Shown piece by piece: positions 6,332 to 12,761 of a stretch of DNA of 12,761 nucleotides. Origin of the DNA: REEB509 sp044370335 (lineage in GTDB: Bacteria; Pseudomonadota; Alphaproteobacteria; Caulobacterales; Aquidulcibacteraceae); contig JBILVS010000083.1 of assembly GCA_044370335.1 (NCBI GenBank), positions 1 to 12,761 of the forward strand, in the 5' to 3' direction. The stretch's first letter is position 1, and each line of letters opens with the position of its first letter. A model generated the notes under the pieces. That model had not been told where the DNA came from. It did not search any database and saw nothing but the letters and a program-made list of their open reading frames with translations. The position numbers and the translations under genes were made by a program.

Positions 6332-7324
6332 TTATTCCGCCGCGACCCGGTTGAAGATCGAGGTCGCCGCAGACAGGCCGGCCTTGGCGGCCTCATATTC
6401 GCGGGCCCATTTGTCCACCAAAGCCCCGGCGCTCTGCACTTCCTTGATGGCGCCGATGCCTTGGCCACAACCCCAGATGTCTTTCCAGGCTTTCTTGTCG
6501 GTGTTGCCGCCGGAGCCGAAATTCATCTTGGAGGGGTCGCTTTCCGGCAGATTGTTCGGATCAAGGCCTGCGGCCTCGATGGAGGGTCTCAGGTAATTGC
6601 CGTGGACGCCCGTGAAAAGGTTAGAATAGACGATGTCCTCGGCGCGGCTTGCGACGATCATGTCTTTGTAACGCTGATCCGCGTTGGCTTCGGTGGTGGC
6701 GATGAATGGCGAGCCGACATAGGCGAGATCCGCTCCCAGCGCCTGCGCCGCCAGGATCGACCGGCCATTGGCGATCGAGCCCGAGAGCAAAAGCGGGCCG
6801 TCGAAAAACTCCCGCAGCTCCTGGATCAGGGCGAAGGGCGAGAGCGCGCCCGCATGCCCGCCGGCGCCCGCACACACCGCGATCAGGCCATCCGCGCCCT
6901 TTTCCAGGGCCTTTTTCGCGAATGCGACATTGATGATGTCATGCAGCACGATCCCGCCATAGGAGTGGATCGCGTCATTGAGCCAGGGCTGGGCGCCAAG
7001 GCTGGTGATGATCACTGGGACCTTGAACTTGACACAGGCTTCGACGTCGTGCTCGAGGCGCTCATTGGTCTTGTGCACGATTTGGTTAACCGCGAACGGC
7101 GCTGCCGGACGGTCCGGGTTCTTCGCGTCCCACTCGGCCAGTTCGGTCGTGATTTTGTCAAGCCATTCATGGAGCACAGGCGCGGGTCGGGCGTTCAGGG
7201 CCGGAAACGAGCCCACCACGCCCGCCTTGCACTGGGCGATGACCAAATCCGGGTTCGAGATAATGAACAACGGGGCTCCCACGACAGGGATGCGCAGCTT
7301 CTGGAGCACGGGCGGCAGGCTCAT
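6332..7324 (-). CDS. Nitronate monooxygenase family flavoprotein
   Basis: A 330-residue TIM-barrel FMN enzyme of the nitronate monooxygenase (former 2-nitropropane dioxygenase) family. Visible signatures are IPVVGAPLFIISNP near the N-terminus and CAGAGGHAG at residues 151-159, whose His157 matches the usual catalytic histidine. SGSIANG (181-187) and GADLAYVGSPFIATTEA (198-214) match the FMN phosphate-binding region. Such enzymes oxidise alkyl nitronates such as propionate-3-nitronate, but many members have unproven substrates, including enoyl-reductase-like ones. AAAGGAAA before the ATG supports the start. It is divergent from mutA across 107 bases and is followed by its own terminator. A shared role with the mutase operon is only suggested by position. 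Confidence 0.92.
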   Translation of the reverse strand: MSLPPVLQKLRIPVVGAPLFIISNPDLVIAQCKAGVVGSFPALNARPAPVLHEWLDKITTELAEWDAKNPDRPAAPFAVNQIVHKTNERLEHDVEACVKFKVPVIITSLGAQPWLNDAIHSYGGIVLHDIINVAFAKKALEKGADGLIAVCAGAGGHAGALSPFALIQELREFFDGPLLLSGSIANGRSILAAQALGADLAYVGSPFIATTEANADQRYKDMIVASRAEDIVYSNLFTGVHGNYLRPSIEAAGLDPNNLPESDPSKMNFGSGGNTDKKAWKDIWGCGQGIGAIKEVQSAGALVDKWAREYEAAKAGLSAATSIFNRVAAE

Positions 7325-7396
7325 GGGGGCGTTTCCTTTCCGTTTGCGTCAACGGCAATAGCGCGGGCGGCGCGCCCCGTCGAGAGGGGGGCGGAC

Positions 7397-7432
7397 TTGA
7401 CGAGACTGGCCGTCAGTCCTCTTTACGCCTCA
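7397..7432 (+). promoter_or_regulatory. Possible mutA promoter giving a leaderless mRNA
   Basis: TTGACG (7397-7402) is a good -35. Seventeen bases on lies TCTTTA (7420-7425), a poor -10; TTTACG (7422-7427) is an alternative at 19 bases. Either would start transcription at or next to the mutA ATG. No Shine-Dalgarno sequence lies before that ATG, which agrees with a leaderless start. Confidence 0.35.
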
Positions 7433-9309
7433 TGAGCGCCGATCCGATCACCCCGCAGATCCTGTCCTTGGCCCAAGACTTTGACGCCCCCGACGAAAGC
7501 CGATGGCGGGCCTTGGCCGAGGCTGCGCTGAAGGGCGCGCCGTTTGAGCGGCTGGTGACGAAAAGCCCGGACGGGGTGACGATCCAGCCGCTCTACCGCG
7601 CCCCCGATGCGTCCGAACCCTTTGCGGCTTTAGTGCAAGCCGCCCTCGCCGGCCGCCCAACCGATCTGCCGTGGGATATCCGCCAAGTTGTCCGCAGCGC
7701 TGATCCGGCGCGGGCGAACGCAGAGATCCTAGACGATCTGCAGGGGGGCGTGACATCCATCGAGCTTCTTGTCGGCGGCGCTGATGGTCAGGGCGTGCGG
7801 CTCGGCAGCGCCGAAGCCGTGGCCAAAGCCCTCGCCGGCCTCCACGCCGACATCGCCCCGATCGCGCTCAACGCCCCCCGTGACGGCAGGCAAGCCGCGC
7901 ACCTTCTGGCGGACTGGCTCGCCGCCAACGCCGATCCGGCCCAGGTCCGCCCGGCCTTCAACCGCGATCCGATCACGCCGTGGCTGAGCGACGGTGCGCT
8001 CGGCCGCCCGGTCGAAGAAGAGCTTGCCGACGCCGCCCGCTTCGCCGCGGCGACCCGGGCCAGGTTTCCGAACGCGACAGGGCTTGCCGCCGGCGGTCGC
8101 GGCGCCCACGAAGCGGGCGCCTCTCCGGCGCAGGAACTCGCGATGATGCTGGCGTCCGGCGTCTCCCATCTGCGGGCGCTGGAAGCGGTAGGGATTGATC
8201 CGATCGAGGGGGCGCAGCTCATCCTGTTCCGCCTGGCGGGGGGCGCCGACGTGGTGGTGGAGATCGCTAAACTCCGCGCCGCCCGCGCCTTGTGGGCGCG
8301 GGTGATGGAGTTGTCTGGCGCCGGCCCCGAAGACCGCGCGATGCGCCTGCAGGTCACCACCGCCCGCCGCATGCTCAGCCGCGATGATGCCTGGACCAAT
8401 ATCCTCCGCGGCACGGCCGCCTGTTTCGCCGCCGCCGCGGGGGGCGCAGACATCATCACCGTGCTGCCGTTCACAACGCCGTTGGGCGGGGCCTCTGCGT
8501 TGGCCAGGCGGATGGCGCGCAACACGCAAGTGATCCTGATGGAGGAAAGCCGGCTGGGCCACGTCGCCGACCCAGGCGGCGGCGGCTTTGCGGTCGAAGC
8601 CTTGACCAAAACCCTCGCCGAAGAGGCGTGGGCGATCTTTCAGGGCCTAGAGGTTCAAGGCGGATTGATCGCAGCGCTGCGATCCGGCTCATTCCAAGCC
8701 GACATCTCGAAGACCGCCGAGGCCCGCGGCAAACTGATCGCCACGCGGCGCTTCCCCATCACCGGGGTCTCGGATTTCCCTCTGTTGGACGAAACCACGC
8801 CTGAAACCGATCCCGTGGCGGCGACTGTTTCGACGACCGCCCCTGCAGCGGACCCGATCGCCCCGCTGCCCTGGACGCGGCACGCGGAGCCTTTCGAGGC
8901 CCTACGCGACGCCGCCAAAGGCAAAGACGCGAAGGTGTTTTTCGCCAATCTGGGGCCGCTGGCGGAGTTCAGCCCGCGTTCCACCTTCGCCATGAACCTG
9001 TTCGCGGCCGGCGGGGTCGCCGGTGTTGGTCCGGATACGGCCTATCCTGACCACTCCGCTATGGCTGCAGCCTTCAGATCCAGTGGTTGTCGCGTCGCGG
9101 TGCTCACGGGTTCAGACGGGCGCTACGCCGCGGAGAGCCTGGAGGCGGCGGCCGCGCTTCAGGCGGCGGGCTGCGCTTGGCTCATTCATGCGGGCAAACC
9201 GACCGACGAGCAGACCTCCCGCGCCAAGGGCTTTGACCAATTCATCTTTGCAGGCCAAGACGCGGTGGCGGCCCTGCGCTTGCTCCACACCGCCTTGGGG
9301 ATTGCGTGA
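7432..9309 (+). CDS. mutA: Methylmalonyl-CoA mutase small (beta) subunit
   Basis: A 625-residue protein with the mutase domain fold throughout. N-terminal WRALAEAALKGAPFERLVTK is typical of MutA. The barrel carries QELAMMLASGVSHLRALEA, EIAKLRAARALWARV, RDDAWTNILRGTAACFAAA and RMARNTQVILMEESRLGHVA. The C-terminal domain (about 490-625) has the B12-domain fold pattern but lacks the DxHxxG cobalamin motif, as expected for this non-catalytic partner, which pairs with MutB as a heterodimer. Length is normal. Its TGA shares one base with the ATG of the next gene, so it heads a tightly coupled four-gene operon. No ribosome site precedes the start; the N-terminal sequence nevertheless fits the family. 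Confidence 0.95.
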   Translation: MSADPITPQILSLAQDFDAPDESRWRALAEAALKGAPFERLVTKSPDGVTIQPLYRAPDASEPFAALVQAALAGRPTDLPWDIRQVVRSADPARANAEILDDLQGGVTSIELLVGGADGQGVRLGSAEAVAKALAGLHADIAPIALNAPRDGRQAAHLLADWLAANADPAQVRPAFNRDPITPWLSDGALGRPVEEELADAARFAAATRARFPNATGLAAGGRGAHEAGASPAQELAMMLASGVSHLRALEAVGIDPIEGAQLILFRLAGGADVVVEIAKLRAARALWARVMELSGAGPEDRAMRLQVTTARRMLSRDDAWTNILRGTAACFAAAAGGADIITVLPFTTPLGGASALARRMARNTQVILMEESRLGHVADPGGGGFAVEALTKTLAEEAWAIFQGLEVQGGLIAALRSGSFQADISKTAEARGKLIATRRFPITGVSDFPLLDETTPETDPVAATVSTTAPAADPIAPLPWTRHAEPFEALRDAAKGKDAKVFFANLGPLAEFSPRSTFAMNLFAAGGVAGVGPDTAYPDHSAMAAAFRSSGCRVAVLTGSDGRYAAESLEAAAALQAAGCAWLIHAGKPTDEQTSRAKGFDQFIFAGQDAVAALRLLHTALGIA

Positions 9310-9665
9310 TGTCGGAACGTCAGCCCCTGCCTTCCAAGATCGAAGACGCGCTTGACGTCCTGGCGACAACGGAAGACTTGGCCGAAGGCGAAGCCGCCGA
9401 AGGACTGGCATCTAATTACTTCGCGCAATTCAACTGGGTGGAGTGGCTTGGCCTCGTTCCAGTCGTGATTGCTTTTGTGGGCTTGGGTTTTCGCGACCAA
9501 GCGTGGGGCGAGGCGATCCTGTGGCTGGGTCTTCTCCTGGGGGTGGCCAACATTTTTCTCCGCCATCACCTGCGCCGAGTGTGGAACCTCGATCGCTATC
9601 AGGATGCCCTCAATCGCTTTCGCCAGATCGCCGGGACGCTGGCGGTGCGGAGCCAAACGCCATGA
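9309..9665 (+). CDS. Small two-helix membrane protein inside the mut operon
   Basis: A 118-residue protein of unrecognised family. Residues 1-40 are acidic and helical (IEDALDVLATTEDLAEGEAA). Membrane segments lie at about 43-61 (WVEWLGLVPVVIAFVGLGF) and 66-85 (AILWLGLLLGVANIFL). A basic helical tail follows (LRHHLRRVWNLDRYQDALNR). The hairpin arrangement probably leaves both ends in the cytoplasm by the positive-inside rule. The ATG at 9309 overlaps the mutA stop by one base (TGATG); a GTG three bases earlier is an alternative. Its end overlaps the next start as ATGA, so production should track mutA. Its layout and N-terminal motif resemble the following protein. It may tether or assist the mutase complex, but nothing in the sequence proves that. 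Confidence 0.85.
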   Translation: MSERQPLPSKIEDALDVLATTEDLAEGEAAEGLASNYFAQFNWVEWLGLVPVVIAFVGLGFRDQAWGEAILWLGLLLGVANIFLRHHLRRVWNLDRYQDALNRFRQIAGTLAVRSQTP

Positions 9666-10045
9666 CCCACTCGCCCGCCTTCGCTTTGCCGCCCGACGTA
9701 AAAGAGGCGGTCGCTCTGCTTGAAACCAGCGAGGATCGCGCCGCTGGCGACGAGGCGTTCTGGCGTGTTCAAAGGTTCCAGAACGGGTTTGGCGTGAAGC
9801 TAGCCGCCCCCAGCGCCGCCTTTTCGGTCCTGGCGATGATCATCGCCCTCGCAGTGGGGCAGATCGGTCTGACCAACCCCATCGCCATCGCTCTGATCGC
9901 CGCCACAGGAGCGGTGATCGCCGCGTTCCTTCTGCTCAACCATCGCCGCCGGAAGGCCGAGAGAGAAGCCTTCACCCGCATCACCGCCGCTCTGCGCCGT
10001 TGGCGGGCGCTGGCGCAAGCCTCCGCCCAGAAAGACCCCGCATGA
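9662..10045 (+). CDS. Second small two-helix membrane protein in the mut operon
   Basis: A 127-residue protein of unrecognised family. An N-terminal acidic helix contains KEAVALLETSEDRAAGDEA, comparable to DALDVLATTEDLAEGEA in the preceding protein. Two membrane segments lie at about 48-67 (LAAPSAAFSVLAMIIALAVG) and 73-93 (PIAIALIAATGAVIAAFLLL). A strongly basic tail follows (NHRRRKAEREAFTRITAALR), ending in ALRRWRALAQA. Longer open sequence upstream exists, but the ATG at 9662 makes a precise ATGA overlap with the previous stop, and the protein begins sensibly there. Its own stop makes another ATGA overlap with mutB. The two small genes look like an old tandem duplication. Function is unknown. 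Confidence 0.85.
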   Translation: MTHSPAFALPPDVKEAVALLETSEDRAAGDEAFWRVQRFQNGFGVKLAAPSAAFSVLAMIIALAVGQIGLTNPIAIALIAATGAVIAAFLLLNHRRRKAEREAFTRITAALRRWRALAQASAQKDPA

Positions 10046-12180
10046 CCCGCCTGCCCGATTTCACCGCCGTCCCCTTCGCAATGCCAGAGGCGAAAGCGCC
10101 CCGCTCAAGCGCGGAATGGCTAACGCCCGAAGGCATCGGGGTTAAATCCGTATACGGACGAGATGACGTGGCCGCCCTTGATTTCCTCGATGGCTTCCCA
10201 GGGCTCCCGCCCTTCGGCCGCGGCCCATACCCGACCATGTATGTCAACCAGCCCTGGACGATCCGTCAGTACGCGGGCTTCTCGACGGCGGAGGACTCCA
10301 ACGCCTTTTACCGCCGCAATCTGGCGGCGGGGCAAAAAGGCCTCTCCATCGCCTTCGACCTCGCCACCCACCGCGGCTATGACTCAGACCACCCTCGCGT
10401 ACAGGGCGATGTCGGCATGGCGGGCGTCGCCATCGACAGCATCTATGACATGCGCACGCTCTTTTCAGGCATCCCGCTTGATCAGATGAGCGTGTCCATG
10501 ACCATGAACGGCGCAGTGCTCCCCGTGATGGCGCTTTACATTATCGCTGCGGAAGAACAGGGCGTCGCGCCCAAACAATTGTCCGGAACCATCCAGAACG
10601 ACATCCTGAAGGAGTTCATGGTCCGGAACACCTATATCTACCCGCCTGGACCGAGCCTCAGGATCATCTCCGACATTTTCGCCTATAGCTCGGCGAATAT
10701 GCCGAAGTTCAACTCGATCTCCATCTCCGGCTACCACATGCAGGAAGCTGGCGCGACGGCGGACCTAGAGCTTGGCTATACCCTCGCCGACGGCGTCGAA
10801 TATATCCGGGCCGGACTCCAAGCCGGGCTCACCATCGATCAGTTCGCTCCGCGGCTCTCTTTCTTCTGGGCCATCGGGATGAACCCCTTCATGGAGATCG
10901 CCAAGATGCGCGCTGCGCGCCTTCTTTGGGCGAAGCTTGTGAAGCCGTTTGACCCGCAGGACGACAAATCCTTGGCGCTGCGAACCCACTGCCAGACCTC
11001 GGGCTGGAGCCTGACCGCGCAGGACGTCTTCAACAACGCCATCCGCACCTGCGTCGAAGCCATGGCGGCGGCCTACGGCCATACCCAGTCGCTGCACACC
11101 AACAGCCTCGATGAGGCGCTGGCCCTGCCGACGGATTTCTCCGCCCGCATCGCGCGCAACACGCAGCTCTTCCTGCAGAACGAGGCGGGCGTGACGCGCC
11201 CCGTCGACCCTTGGGGCGGAAGCTATTATGTCGAGCGCCTGACCCACGATCTGGCGGAAAAGGCGCTGGCGCACATAGAAGAGGTGGAGGCTCGCGGCGG
11301 CATGGCCAAGGCCATCGAAGAAGGCCTGCCGAAGCTGCGGATCGAAGAGGCCGCCGCCCGCACCCAGGCCCGCATCGACACCGGCGCGCAGACGGTCGTG
11401 GGCGTGAACAAGTTTGTCCAGAACAACGAGCCGGACGTGCCGGTGCTGAAGGTCGACAATGCCGCCGTACGCGCCGCCCAGATCGACAAGCTCCAGCGCC
11501 TCCGGGCCGAGCGAAATCAGGCGGAGGTGGACGAGAAACTCCGGTCACTGACGAACGCAGCGGCGGGCGGAGGCAATCTCCTGGCCCTTTCGGTGGAAGC
11601 CGCGCGGGCGAAAGCCACCGTCGGCGAAATCTCGGAGGCCATGGAGAAGATCTTCAACCGACACCGGGCGAAGATCCAGGCGATCTCCGGCGTCTATGCG
11701 GGCGCGGCCGGGGACAAGGCCATGGCGGAGGTGAAAAGCGCCATCGAGGCCTTTAAGAAGGCGGCGGGCCGACCCCCGAAAGTGCTCGTCGCCAAGATCG
11801 GCCAGGACGGGCATGACCGGGGCCAGAAAGTCGTCTCCTCGGCCTATGCCGATATGGGGTTTGACGTCGAAATCGGGCCACTGTTCGCAACGCCGGAAGA
11901 GGTCGCCAAACAGGCCGTCGAAAGCGACGTGCATGTCGTCGGTGTGTCGTCACTGGCGGCGGGACATTTGACGCTGGTGCCGGCCCTGCGCGCCGCGCTC
12001 TCAGGCGAAGGCCGGGCGGACATCATGATCGTGGTCGGCGGCGTGATCCCGCCGGACGATGTCGCGATCCTGAAGCAGATGGGCGCGAGCGCGGTCTATC
12101 CGCCCGGCACGGTGATCGGGGAAAGCGCGAAGGACATGCTAGCCACGCTGAGCGCACGGCTGGGGCATGAGCAGGGTTGA
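10042..12180 (+). CDS. mutB: Methylmalonyl-CoA mutase large (alpha) subunit
   Basis: A 712-residue, full-length protein that interconverts methylmalonyl-CoA and succinyl-CoA with adenosylcobalamin. The barrel domain shows PWTIRQYAGFSTAEDSNAFY, with Tyr77 equivalent to the active-site Tyr89 of the Propionibacterium enzyme. It also shows AFDLATHRGYDSD, GTIQNDILKEFMVRNTYIYP, SISGYHMQEAGATADLE and HTQSLHTNSLDEALALPTDF. The C-terminal domain carries KIGQDGHDRG, with Lys585, Asp589 and His591 as the axial-ligand network, and PPGTVI near the end. The start at 10042 is set by ATGA overlap with the preceding stop and by family length; the open frame extends about 14 codons further upstream from a TTG. 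No meaB or epimerase gene is in view. It ends three bases short of a convergent gene, leaving no room for a terminator of its own. Confidence 0.97.
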   Translation: MTRLPDFTAVPFAMPEAKAPRSSAEWLTPEGIGVKSVYGRDDVAALDFLDGFPGLPPFGRGPYPTMYVNQPWTIRQYAGFSTAEDSNAFYRRNLAAGQKGLSIAFDLATHRGYDSDHPRVQGDVGMAGVAIDSIYDMRTLFSGIPLDQMSVSMTMNGAVLPVMALYIIAAEEQGVAPKQLSGTIQNDILKEFMVRNTYIYPPGPSLRIISDIFAYSSANMPKFNSISISGYHMQEAGATADLELGYTLADGVEYIRAGLQAGLTIDQFAPRLSFFWAIGMNPFMEIAKMRAARLLWAKLVKPFDPQDDKSLALRTHCQTSGWSLTAQDVFNNAIRTCVEAMAAAYGHTQSLHTNSLDEALALPTDFSARIARNTQLFLQNEAGVTRPVDPWGGSYYVERLTHDLAEKALAHIEEVEARGGMAKAIEEGLPKLRIEEAAARTQARIDTGAQTVVGVNKFVQNNEPDVPVLKVDNAAVRAAQIDKLQRLRAERNQAEVDEKLRSLTNAAAGGGNLLALSVEAARAKATVGEISEAMEKIFNRHRAKIQAISGVYAGAAGDKAMAEVKSAIEAFKKAAGRPPKVLVAKIGQDGHDRGQKVVSSAYADMGFDVEIGPLFATPEEVAKQAVESDVHVVGVSSLAAGHLTLVPALRAALSGEGRADIMIVVGGVIPPDDVAILKQMGASAVYPPGTVIGESAKDMLATLSARLGHEQG

Positions 12181-12183
12181 GCT

Positions 12184-12477
12184 CTAACCGATCGCAGAGC
12201 CAATGATCTCGATCAGGAGCGGCGCCGACGTGGTGATACTCGTGACCCAGACGACGATCCGGATTTCTCGGTTCGGGTGGGTGAGCCAATGGCGAACATG
12301 GTACCAGAGCACCGGCCGGATATAGACGTTGTACTCCCTAACACTCACGCCTGAGTTCAGATCGCCGTCCTCCTCATAGCCGTTCATGTTGCGGACTTCC
12401 GTCGCGCCGGAGGTATCGAGCTGAATGACCCCGGGTTGGTTCTTCCAGCGGTTGCCGAACGGCACATTCAGGCGCAT
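12184..12477 (-). CDS. Hypothetical protein, probably the 3' part of a frameshifted gene
   Basis: The frame is open from 12561 down to the stop at 12184; the first ATG is at 12475-12477, giving 97 residues. Upstream of that Met the translation RYVVTVVETKRNALIFRR already looks like protein, with no start codon and no ribosome site. The N-terminus is therefore probably supplied by the adjacent frame. The rest reads VPFGNRWKNQPGVIQLDTSG, GDLNSGVSVREYNVYIRPVL and a hydrophobic end VVWVTSITTSAPLLIEIIGS. The family is not recognised. Base composition looks less GC-biased than in the mut operon. It is convergent with mutB at three bases. Confidence 0.5.
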   Translation of the reverse strand: MRLNVPFGNRWKNQPGVIQLDTSGATEVRNMNGYEEDGDLNSGVSVREYNVYIRPVLWYHVRHWLTHPNREIRIVVWVTSITTSAPLLIEIIGSAIG

Positions 12478-12521
12478 TTCCCGCCGAAAGATCAGGGCGT
12501 TGCGTTTGGTCTCAACGACGG

Positions 12522-12758
12522 TTACGACGTAACGGCGCGCAGCGTCATCGCGGAGGCGTTTCTATAAAGGGCGTCTTCCCGCCTCAGGGTCGGCGCCAAT
12601 TTGTGTAAGGCGAGGTCATCCTCCGAACCGAGATGGATATGGTCTTCGTAAGTATGAGCCGCCGGTTTGACTTTGGCGCTGGTCAGCGTCGGCTTCCGGA
12701 ATAGCAACGAATAGCCCAGCACCCACGCCACGATGGAGGCGAAGCCCACAATCATCAA
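12522..12758 (-). CDS. Membrane-anchored N-terminal part of the same frameshifted gene
   Basis: A 78-residue frame beginning MMIVGFASIVAWVLGYSLLF, one membrane segment, then a soluble part AHTYEDHIHLGSEDDLALHK and LRREDALYR. It stops at 12522-12524 after a short tail (MTLRAVTS) that looks out of register. A one-base shift between about 12525 and 12561 joins it to RDDAARRYVVTVVETKRNAL in the neighbouring frame. That would make one protein of about 190 residues with an N-terminal anchor. The start lies at the window edge, so it may begin further right. Function is unknown. Confidence 0.45.
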   Translation of the reverse strand: MMIVGFASIVAWVLGYSLLFRKPTLTSAKVKPAAHTYEDHIHLGSEDDLALHKLAPTLRREDALYRNASAMTLRAVTS

Positions 12759-12761
12759 CCC

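Noticed and set aside
6461..7435. Long open frame on the + strand opposite the nitronate monooxygenase
   Set aside because: It is the antisense shadow of a clear family member with catalytic motifs; its translation has no domain pattern.
7729..8609. Two long - strand frames inside mutA
   Set aside because: Rich in Arg, Gly and His or Ser with no recognisable fold; they arise from high-GC codon use of mutA.
8900..9300. Missing DxHxxG cobalamin motif in MutA
   Set aside because: Normal for the small subunit, which does not bind B12; not an anomaly.
12168..12190. Partly palindromic sequence between the convergent stops of mutB and the next gene
   Set aside because: Too few paired bases and no T-run to call a bidirectional terminator.
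1..12761. CRISPR arrays, riboswitches (including a cobalamin riboswitch before mutA) and other tRNAs
   Set aside because: No regularly spaced repeats were seen, and the 107-base space before mutA is too short and lacks the B12-box pattern.

Overview
The window is GC-rich bacterial chromosome. Gene families and codon use suggest an alphaproteobacterium, but no marker here fixes the genus. Nothing was searched; every call comes from reading the translated sequence against remembered family patterns.

Layout, left to right. Positions 1-1088 hold decayed insertion-sequence DNA: the last codons of an IS5-type transposase on the + strand, abutting a frameshifted, C-terminally truncated IS3-type transposase on the - strand. 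Positions 1241-3844 form a small regulatory and transport unit. A secreted SnoaL-like protein and a LysR-type regulator lie on the - strand as a probable two-gene operon. They are divergent from an SbtA-type sodium-dependent bicarbonate permease, and the shared 196-base spacer carries TTGGC/GCCAA repeats. Positions 3937-5623 contain a small orphan membrane protein (-) and a membrane-anchored, Ala/Pro-rich protein (+). The second ends in stop codons, but coding-like sequence continues beyond them. A tRNA-Lys(UUU) gene with encoded CCA follows on the - strand, then a small holin-like membrane protein, an intrinsic terminator and a nitronate monooxygenase.

The right half is dominated by the methylmalonyl-CoA mutase operon (+): mutA (small subunit), two small two-helix membrane proteins, and mutB (large, B12-binding subunit). 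The four genes are joined by three 1-4-base stop/start overlaps. The enzyme interconverts (R)-methylmalonyl-CoA and succinyl-CoA, which links propionyl-CoA breakdown to the TCA cycle. The two small proteins resemble each other and have no known role in this pathway. They are the best candidates here for something undescribed. Convergent to mutB is a probable membrane-anchored protein broken by a frameshift at the right edge.

Four loci appear to need small indels to restore continuous reading frames. Two of these are old IS remnants, where decay is expected. The other two could be genuine pseudogenes or sequence errors.
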